Positions 38,803 through 45,247 of a stretch of 45,247 nucleotides of DNA are shown here, in pieces; positions within the stretch are counted from its first letter, which is position 1; each line of letters begins with the position of its first letter. This DNA comes from Ascoidea tarda (nom. inval.) (Eukaryota > Ascomycota > Saccharomycetes > Ascoideales > Ascoideaceae). Made by a program: the position numbers and the translations under genes. Where the stretch lies: positions 1-45,247 of the forward strand of contig JAKTTS010000061.1 of assembly GCA_030560485.1 (NCBI GenBank). The letters run 5' to 3'. Under the pieces are notes generated by a model. It made no database searches. It saw only the letters and a program-made list of their open reading frames with translations, and was not told the origin of the DNA.

Positions 38803-40719
38803 ATGACTCTAGACACCGGTATTCTCAAAGAACTATTCTCTGTAGAGGAAATATGGACTTCAAAACCCCCATTTATTGTTCAGATTACAAACATTCGACC
38901 AATCCCCAACGAAGCTGGAAAGAGATATAGATTGATCATTTCCGATGGTATTTACACCTCCCATGCTGTCATTCGCCCTGAAGGTGTTCCAATTTGTGAT
39001 AAAACAGGCATCCAAAAGTCCTCCATTTTGAAAATCATGAATTATGAACTCGATATAATGGGCATCAATAAGAAACATGTAGTGGTAATTGGTGAGTGCT
39101 CCATCTTACAAGCTATTGCTGGAAAGGTTGGCGGCTCTCTAGCTACTATCGATGAATACTTTACAGAACATCCAAAAGAAGATCGATTTATTCCTTTAAA
39201 TGCCTCTGGTGTCTCAAACATCACCAAGAACAACACCTTTTCACCTTCTCCCAAGGTTTCCATTTCATCTAAATATAACCAGCAATCTAAACAACAATCC
39301 AACCAATCTAAACAGCCAAATTTCAATCCAACTACAAATAGCAAGCTTTCCAACACTTTTGAAGGCAACTATAACTCTAATCGCTTAACCCATTCAAATC
39401 ATCCAAATATTTACCCAATTGACCAGTTATCTCCATACCAAAACACTTGGACGATAAAAGCAAGAGTCTCTTTCAAGTCCCCAATTAGGACTTGGTCAAA
39501 TGCTAAAGGTGAAGGAAAATTGTTCAATTGCAATTTTTTGGATGAATCAAATGAAATCAGAGCAACTGCCTTTAATGACCAAGTCGATAAGTTTTATGAA
39601 TTTTTGCAAGAAGGCAAAGCCTACTTTATCTCCAAAGCAAGAATTAATCCAGCTAGATCCCAATTCTCAAACTTATCTCATCCATATGAACTATCTCTAG
39701 ACAGAGACACTGAGATCGAGATTTGTAATGAAAATGATGCCGATACGGTTCCAAAACTAAATTTCAAATTTGTTCAATTGTCAAAAATTCAAACCTTGGA
39801 TCCCAAAGCTATAATAGACTGCATTGGTATATTGAAAGAAGTCTTGCCCTCGGCTCAAATTGTCTCAAAGAACACCGGAAAATCCTTTGATAAAAGGGAC
39901 GTTGTTCTTGTAGACGACACAAATGTTGCGATCAATTTGAGCTTATGGAACAAAACTGCTGTGGATTTCAATTTCCCCATAGGTTCGGTTATTGGAATCA
40001 AGGGCGCCAGAATCAATGATTTTGGTGGTCGTGGTTTATCCCTAACTCAAAGTGGCTCTATCATTTCAAATCCTGATGTTCCTGACGCTTTTAGACTAAA
40101 GGGATGGTACGACAATTTAGGCCATAATCAAAACTTCCAATCGCTAAAAAGCGATAGACCTGGATCTGGTATTATAAATTTGATTGATAGAAAAACAATT
40201 TCTCAGGTTGAATCCGAGAATTTGGGATCTAATGAAAAACCTGATTACTTCAGCATAAAGGCTTTCATAAACTATATCAAGCCTGATAACTTCTTTTACA
40301 CTTCCTGTAAATCTGAAAATTGTAACAGAAAAGTTATGGAGACCAGTGATAAAACTTGGAGATGCGAGAAATGTGATATGAATTTCAATGAGCCAAACTA
40401 TAGATATATCTTAACATGCTCGATTATTGACAGCACTGGCCAAATTTGGATAACTTTGTTTGAGGAAAGTGCCAAAAAAATAATTGGGATGGATGCAAAG
40501 GAGTTACTAGATTTGAAAGAAGAAGACGATGCCGGTTTCAAGAATTTATTAGAAACAATTCAAACACATGAGTACAATTTTAGATTGTCAGCAAGGCTAG
40601 ATAATTATAATGGACAATCTAGAGTTCGATATCAAGCTCAATCTGCAGATATGTTGGATTACAATGTTGAATGTGACAATCTTGTCAAATTGCTTGAAAA
40701 ACTTTCCTCCAAATATTAA
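38803..40719 (+). CDS. RFA1: Replication protein A large subunit (RPA70)
   Basis: A 638-residue protein (621 in S. cerevisiae) with the RPA70 layout: N-terminal OB fold (about 1-120), a Ser/Asn/Gln linker (about 140-200), DBD-A beginning near IDQLSPYQNTWTIKARVS, DBD-B with LPSAQIVSKNTGK, and DBD-C with the zinc ribbon. The zinc ligands C502, C507, C521 and C524 have the spacing C-X4-C-X13-C-X2-C expected for yeast and human RPA70. RPA binds single-stranded DNA in replication, repair and recombination in the nucleus. No CTG codon occurs in the gene. The upstream MCB suggests G1/S control. Convergent with KAP122. Confidence 0.97.
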   Translation: MTLDTGILKELFSVEEIWTSKPPFIVQITNIRPIPNEAGKRYRLIISDGIYTSHAVIRPEGVPICDKTGIQKSSILKIMNYELDIMGINKKHVVVIGECSILQAIAGKVGGSLATIDEYFTEHPKEDRFIPLNASGVSNITKNNTFSPSPKVSISSKYNQQSKQQSNQSKQPNFNPTTNSKLSNTFEGNYNSNRLTHSNHPNIYPIDQLSPYQNTWTIKARVSFKSPIRTWSNAKGEGKLFNCNFLDESNEIRATAFNDQVDKFYEFLQEGKAYFISKARINPARSQFSNLSHPYELSLDRDTEIEICNENDADTVPKLNFKFVQLSKIQTLDPKAIIDCIGILKEVLPSAQIVSKNTGKSFDKRDVVLVDDTNVAINLSLWNKTAVDFNFPIGSVIGIKGARINDFGGRGLSLTQSGSIISNPDVPDAFRLKGWYDNLGHNQNFQSLKSDRPGSGIINLIDRKTISQVESENLGSNEKPDYFSIKAFINYIKPDNFFYTSCKSENCNRKVMETSDKTWRCEKCDMNFNEPNYRYILTCSIIDSTGQIWITLFEESAKKIIGMDAKELLDLKEEDDAGFKNLLETIQTHEYNFRLSARLDNYNGQSRVRYQAQSADMLDYNVECDNLVKLLEKLSSKY

Positions 40720-41028
40720 AGTTTTCACTATATACCAAAAAAATAGTTGTTTTTTTCCAAATATTAATTGTTCTATCATTTTTATTTTTACTTTCATTTT
40801 TACTTTCATTTTGATTTTGATTTTGATTTTGATTTTTTTTTAAATTTCTACTTCAACTATATAATGGAAAAATATATGGGGAAATAAAGTCATAATATGA
40901 AAAATAATTCATTACAAAGAAAAATAAATATTAACAAAAAAAAAATTTAAAGAATATAAAAATATACAAAATTGTAAAAAAATTGTTTAAAAACAATCAA
41001 CAAAAATGTCGCAACTAGTAGTCTATAC
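40720..41028. other. Convergent 3' gap RFA1 / KAP122
   Basis: A 309-bp, extremely AT-rich gap. A simple repeat of TTTTGA/TTTTAC-type hexamers runs from about 40,779 to 40,841, followed by TATATA and AAATAAA-like stretches suited to poly(A) site selection for both genes. No ORF or RNA gene. Confidence 0.6.
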
Positions 41029-44000
41029 TTAATAGTCATATAAATTATTTGATGACAACCAAAATTCTTTCAAAACTGTAATCACCTTTTTACTTCCTTT
41101 GCACACAAGTAGCTTTTGAATTAGTAAATTAACTGTTTGCGTATTATATATTATTTTAAGATCGTTATTTGCTTGGTTGATCTCGTTGCTATTATGAAAT
41201 TGAGCTTCTTGGTTGATAGCTTCAAAAGAAGAGGTAATCCAGGTTTTGAAATATAATTGAAACTTGCCAAATAATGCCCTGATGATTTCTCCGTAAACTG
41301 GAATATTTGAACGATCTGATTTGATCATATTTTGTAATGTAACCAACATAAGCTGATTCCCCACCCTGTTTTCAATAAACAACTTTTTAACATAGTCATG
41401 ACACTCTCTATCGCCGTTTTTCAATTGAATTAACAAAATCCAAAATTTCGAGGTAAATTTCAATGTCTGTTTTTCATTTCTCATCAAGTTGTTCAAATTG
41501 AAATTCAAGAGCAAGTTAAAGTTACTTGTATTATCTGGATTGATTAGTAAACTTGGTTTTTTCTCAATGATTACAAGTATCATTTGTAAGCTTGATTCCA
41601 CAAAATCTATGTCAGACTTGATGAGAGTGTCAATATAATTGAAAAAAATTTTATTCAAGGTTAAGTTTACCTGGTCCAGTGATAACCTTTTATAATTTGT
41701 ATTCAAAACACTTCTTAATAAATCAAACAAATATATTAATGAGATAGAAAGTCTGCGATCCTTTGTAATAAACTGTACAATATTATCAAACTGGGCAACA
41801 ACAAACTCCAATAAAATATTGTCATCAAACACAAAGGGCCCAGGGAGTTTTTCCGGCAATCCAGCTCTAAAAATTGAACAACAATTATCTATCACATCAT
41901 TAAAGCTATTAGTTTTATCAGTATTATTTGGATTGTTGTAGTTAAGAAAAATCATCTGGTGTTTTGGGTTTACTGAATAATTGGAAATAATATCTAAAAT
42001 TTTTGACTTAATAACCAAGGAATCGTCTGACCAATATTCTGTATACTTTAGTTCTTCTTGGGCACTGAAAAATGAGTCTTCAATCTCATCAGGAAATTGC
42101 ATCCCTTTACCAATTTCTAGAACACATTTTAACAAAGAAACAAGGTAATTCATAATTTGTTCATCAAGAATCAAGGTACCATTTTCAACTGAATCAAGAA
42201 TATTAGTGGATTTTAGATGAATTGAGTCGATTAAATTTAATAGATGGTTGTATTGCAATTGTGGATCATTAATGCTTTGAATAATAGAGCTAATTGAATT
42301 TATAATTTTTTCCCTGATAAAATTATGAATATCCAAGTTGTTTATAACGATGAATAGGATCTTATCAAATTTGGGCAAAAATTTAGTCAATGAGTATCTG
42401 CATTCATCACAAATTCTTGAAATTGATTTTGAAACACTAAATTGCAAAGAACTCGACCAATTTAAAACTAGATCCGATTTGAATAGGTGGTTTGAATTCG
42501 AGTTTGAGTCAGACAAAGATATTGTATTTACATTTAAGGATAAACATCTGAACAAAAAATATAAAATAGACTCAAGATAATCTAAACCAATGTTGTGTTT
42601 ATAAAAAATTTCTATGGAGCTCAAAAAGCGAACAGTGGTTGAGATTAAATAATAATTATTTGAGCCCAAAACCAAATCTAGGAAATTTGTATTAAAAATT
42701 GAGGAAATTAGATTTAAAAGTTCCAAATTAAAGTTATCTTCTGAGAATGAGGTATTAATTGATATTAGCAAGTATAATGAAGCTTCAAGGTGCATGATAT
42801 TTTGAATTGACGAAGTCTTTGTATCGCCAATATTGGTTAATATATTGTCAATTAAATTTTTGTAAAGAGGAGCACCAATTAGGGGATAAATTGTTTCAAA
42901 AAAATCTGCGACATCATTTCTATAGGAATCAAATTCGTCTTTGTTGTAGTTGATAATTTTTAGTAAAAGATTGCTGTCATTTAGAGGCAATAGAATTTTG
43001 TTCCAATAAATTTGAGATATATTTGATAAGAGTAAGATTAAATTTTTTTTTATTTTAATTAAATCATCAGCATTGTTGTTTAATAAAGTCAATAGAAGAT
43101 CTGAGTTATCAATTAGAACTTCAGATAAATTCGACCAAAATTCTATGAAGTCTCTTGAGATCAATTCATTTATTATTGGGACGCCATTTAAATCGGTCAA
43201 GTTGATTAGAAATTGAAAAATGTAGTCATTTGAGTCTTGAAGTAATAAAGAAGCAAATTTTATTATGTCGATTTCCAAATAGCTGATGATTAAATTTGCG
43301 AACGAGGATACTAGTAGTAAGTGATCTTCATCATTATCATTGTCAAATTTGGAATCAAGATCATTATCATCGGTAAAGTTATTGTTGTTATCGTTGTTAT
43401 TGTTGCTGTTTATATTAGTAGTGATAGAGTTGGCGGTGACATTATGATTTAGAGAATTTCTCAAAAGATAATTAATGTATATTGAGCCCCATTGATTTTG
43501 ATGGAATAAAAGCAGAAAAATGTGAGTATTAAAAAAAGATTTATTTGATACTATGAAATTGTTGACTTCAAATAGATTTGTGTAAAGTTGGATAATCAAT
43601 TGAATTGTTTCCAAGTTTTTATTGATTAAGGGAAAAGTGTTAAAATTAGATAGAAAAGATAATAGAAGAATTAGCAAGTCAATGATATGATTTTGTTTGT
43701 TGATAGGATTAGTGTCAGCGTTGATAGTTGTATTGTGCTCTTTGTATAATTGAAGAGAAGATGATTTGAGTAAAGAAATGTAGTTTAGCCAAGATTGGAA
43801 AGTTGTTACGGATTCTGTAATTATTTTATTGATAATTTGGTAATTATCGATGTTATTATTGTTGTTAATGTTGTTGTTGAAAATGAAAGATAGAAGATAA
43901 ATATTTGATTGAAAAAAGTTGTTATAGATGTGAGAGTTGAAGTCGTAAGAATAAATGGAGACATTGAATTTGGATATATCTTCGATTAAGATGTTTGAAA

Positions 44001-44763
44001 AGTTTAATAGATGGTATAGATAATTGTAGTTGTAGCTGCCGTTTGTGTCTGTGTTTATTTTATTTAGGAAATTTAGGATTAGGTTGTTATCGTTGATGTT
44101 TAGGTTGATTTTGTTCGAAGATAATAACAAGAGTAGAGATAGAATGGGGTTTTTCCAGAATAAAGAATTGCTATTTTTGATGTTGATATTGGTTGAATTT
44201 ATGTAGATTAGGGATAGATTTGAGTAAATTTTTTTGATTATAAAGTTGTTGTTTGTATTTTTGAATAGGTTGTTATTGATCAATCTAATGAGATGGTTTA
44301 GTAGTTGAGAAGTGATTTGGTTTAGTAGGTTGTAATCTATTGAGTTATTATCGATATCCTCATCTGCGCTGTCATTCTGATTGATATTATTGTTATCATT
44401 GTTGTCTTCGTCGTCAGTTTCTGGGATGTTTATGATGATTTTGTTATTTTTGGCAATATCAAATTGATTTGAAAAGAGATGATTTAAATAAACGGTGAAG
44501 GTTAAAGCGCCAAAGAAGTTTGAGTTCAAGTCATTGGGAATATCCAATAGGTAGTTTGCAATGGTAAGAGAAAAAACTGATTTCTGAAAGAGTTGCAATT
44601 TCTTCTGACAATTGATTAGATCAAAGTTAGACAAGGAGTTGGGAGTGTATAGTTTATTAATGAGATTGGAAATGTGAGGTAGAAAAGGGTGGATGGAGTT
44701 CAAAGAGTTAATCTGATCGAGAGTGAACAATCGATCAAAGTCATCAACAGCTGATGTATCCAT
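41029..44763 (-). CDS. KAP122: Importin-beta family nuclear transport receptor
   Basis: A 1244-residue, Leu/Ile/Asn-rich, largely helical protein as expected for HEAT-repeat karyopherins. The N-terminal part fits Kap122/Pdr6 (importin-13 family): INKLYTPNSLSNFDLINCQ, then LQLFQKSVFSLTIANYLLD and NSNFFGALTFTVYLNHL (to about residue 96). A very acidic Asn/Asp insert follows at about 113-146, and another Asn/Asp tract near 455-480. Kap122 carries cargo such as TFIIA subunits and Wtm1-bound ribonucleotide reductase into the nucleus. S. cerevisiae Kap122 has 1081 residues; Asn-rich loops account for the difference. Assignment rests on the N-terminal signature and the overall layout, since this family diverges quickly. 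Confidence 0.72.
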   Translation of the reverse strand: MDTSAVDDFDRLFTLDQINSLNSIHPFLPHISNLINKLYTPNSLSNFDLINCQKKLQLFQKSVFSLTIANYLLDIPNDLNSNFFGALTFTVYLNHLFSNQFDIAKNNKIIINIPETDDEDNNDNNNINQNDSADEDIDNNSIDYNLLNQITSQLLNHLIRLINNNLFKNTNNNFIIKKIYSNLSLIYINSTNINIKNSNSLFWKNPILSLLLLLSSNKINLNINDNNLILNFLNKINTDTNGSYNYNYLYHLLNFSNILIEDISKFNVSIYSYDFNSHIYNNFFQSNIYLLSFIFNNNINNNNNIDNYQIINKIITESVTTFQSWLNYISLLKSSSLQLYKEHNTTINADTNPINKQNHIIDLLILLLSFLSNFNTFPLINKNLETIQLIIQLYTNLFEVNNFIVSNKSFFNTHIFLLLFHQNQWGSIYINYLLRNSLNHNVTANSITTNINSNNNNDNNNNFTDDNDLDSKFDNDNDEDHLLLVSSFANLIISYLEIDIIKFASLLLQDSNDYIFQFLINLTDLNGVPIINELISRDFIEFWSNLSEVLIDNSDLLLTLLNNNADDLIKIKKNLILLLSNISQIYWNKILLPLNDSNLLLKIINYNKDEFDSYRNDVADFFETIYPLIGAPLYKNLIDNILTNIGDTKTSSIQNIMHLEASLYLLISINTSFSEDNFNLELLNLISSIFNTNFLDLVLGSNNYYLISTTVRFLSSIEIFYKHNIGLDYLESILYFLFRCLSLNVNTISLSDSNSNSNHLFKSDLVLNWSSSLQFSVSKSISRICDECRYSLTKFLPKFDKILFIVINNLDIHNFIREKIINSISSIIQSINDPQLQYNHLLNLIDSIHLKSTNILDSVENGTLILDEQIMNYLVSLLKCVLEIGKGMQFPDEIEDSFFSAQEELKYTEYWSDDSLVIKSKILDIISNYSVNPKHQMIFLNYNNPNNTDKTNSFNDVIDNCCSIFRAGLPEKLPGPFVFDDNILLEFVVAQFDNIVQFITKDRRLSISLIYLFDLLRSVLNTNYKRLSLDQVNLTLNKIFFNYIDTLIKSDIDFVESSLQMILVIIEKKPSLLINPDNTSNFNLLLNFNLNNLMRNEKQTLKFTSKFWILLIQLKNGDRECHDYVKKLFIENRVGNQLMLVTLQNMIKSDRSNIPVYGEIIRALFGKFQLYFKTWITSSFEAINQEAQFHNSNEINQANNDLKIIYNTQTVNLLIQKLLVCKGSKKVITVLKEFWLSSNNLYDY

Positions 44764-44943
44764 GGTTGATGAATAAGAAACTAATCAGGGTAAAATGATG
44801 GTAGACGTTGTAAAGCTTGTAGTGTTTTGTATTTGCAGACAATACTCGGTGGTTGAGCTCAACTCAGTGAATCTTTAAAAAATTCGCAAATAGATGATTA
44901 TATCTGCAACCCAAAGGAGTAAAAACAAAAACAAAAAAGTTGC
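44764..44943. other. KAP122 upstream region
   Basis: About 180 bp between the KAP122 start and the tRNA-Lys terminator. TTGAGCTCAA (palindrome near 44,854) is the only striking element. Part of the space may also serve the tRNA gene. Confidence 0.4.
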
Positions 44944-44950
44944 AAAAAAA
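44944..44950 (-). terminator. Pol III terminator T7 after tRNA-Lys
   Basis: Seven A on the top strand are seven T on the tRNA strand, three bases beyond the 3' end of the gene: a strong RNA polymerase III stop. Confidence 0.9.
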
Positions 44951-44953
44951 GCA

Positions 44954-45050
44954 CTCCTCATCAGGGGCTCGAACCCTGGACATTTCGGTTTCTTGCGAAA
45001 CTGGAAGAATCCCTAAAAGCCGAACGCTCTACCGACTGAGCTAATGGGGA
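44954..45050 (-). tRNA. tRNA-Lys(TTT) with 24-nt intron
   Basis: The 97-nt gene matches the yeast tRNA-Lys(UUU) arm by arm. Anticodon TTT lies at 45015-45017 in the loop CTTTTA-A; the intron (44990-45013) follows position 37, the standard site. D arm TAGCTCAGTCGGTAGAGC, T arm CAGGG-TTCGAGC-CCCTG and discriminator G are intact. The acceptor stem TCCCCAT/ATGAGGA has one mismatch, C4 against A69, where S. cerevisiae has T4-A69. RNA polymerase III boxes and terminator are present, so the gene is probably expressed. Confidence 0.95.
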
Positions 45051-45247
45051 TGAGTGCTTGGCCACTCCTATAGTAGTCAGATCTAGTGCTTGTGCATAAC
45101 ACTTGCAGAAATTGCGCAGAATGGTTTTCAAGCCCCGTATGGCTGGTTTGTGATTTCTACAAAAAGAAAATGAATCCTTCACCAGAATTTTCCTCTTTTA
45201 GTTATCCTCATCCTAATAGTAAGGATAACCCTTTTATCGTATTAACA
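45051..45247. other. Right window edge, no feature recognised
   Basis: About 200 bp upstream of tRNA-Lys. A minus-strand ORF (44961-45182) runs through the tRNA gene and is an artefact. TTATCCT / AGGATAA (45200-45206 and 45222-45228) form an inverted repeat of 7 bp. Confidence 0.5.

Noticed and set aside
44961-45182. 73-codon minus-strand ORF
   Set aside because: It runs through the tRNA-Lys gene.

Overview
The window is nuclear DNA of an AT-rich budding yeast (Saccharomycotina). Evidence: ten recognisable yeast protein genes, nearly all intron-free; a tRNA-Ile(AAT) that differs from the S. cerevisiae gene by a compensated base pair; an intron-bearing tRNA-Lys(TTT); Asn/Gln-rich low-complexity stretches typical of such genomes. 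CTG codons are absent from RFA1 (638 codons), the mitochondrial pyrophosphatase (360 codons) and the permease half of PHO91, but occur in low-complexity parts of CRZ1. This would fit a CTG-clade yeast with CUG reassigned, but the window cannot prove it. I cannot name the species.

Region 1-13,773 is a gene desert of almost 14 kb: no ORF in it resembles a protein. It is not uniform. The left arm (1-1,500) is G-rich relative to C. A GC-elevated island (about 1,500-2,850) is packed with short hairpins and 9-bp minisatellites. Next comes an almost G-free pyrimidine tract (about 2,850-5,140) that ends in an A-rich, leader-like block and an ATG followed at once by a stop. Further right are a hairpin near 7.9 kb, a perfect 21-bp x 7 tandem array near 9 kb and a second GC-elevated island with nested inverted repeats near 11 kb. 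A regional centromere, a very long promoter of an off-window regulator and unannotated structured RNA genes are all possible.

Region 13,774-24,417 (all minus strand) holds a glucosamine-6-phosphate deaminase homologue that lacks the catalytic histidine (NAG1-like), the vacuolar phosphate transporter PHO91 (SPX plus permease), and an IRC20-type Snf2/RING gene that is now a pseudogene with five in-frame stops and one frameshift in a G run.

Region 24,659-45,247 is compact and ordinary: GEP3/MTG3 (permuted mitochondrial GTPase), tRNA-Ile, TRM12/TYW2 (wybutosine), CRZ1 (calcineurin-responsive zinc-finger factor), a NAG5-type GlcNAc kinase, AVT7 (vacuolar amino-acid transporter), PPA2 (mitochondrial pyrophosphatase), RFA1 (RPA large subunit), KAP122 (importin) and tRNA-Lys.

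Functional links: the GlcNAc-kinase and altered deaminase genes are about 19 kb apart and may be the scattered remains of a NAG cluster. PHO91 has a Pho4-type CACGTGGG site upstream. RFA1 has an MCB element and two GTCACGTG boxes. No transposon, virus-like element or CRISPR array was recognised.
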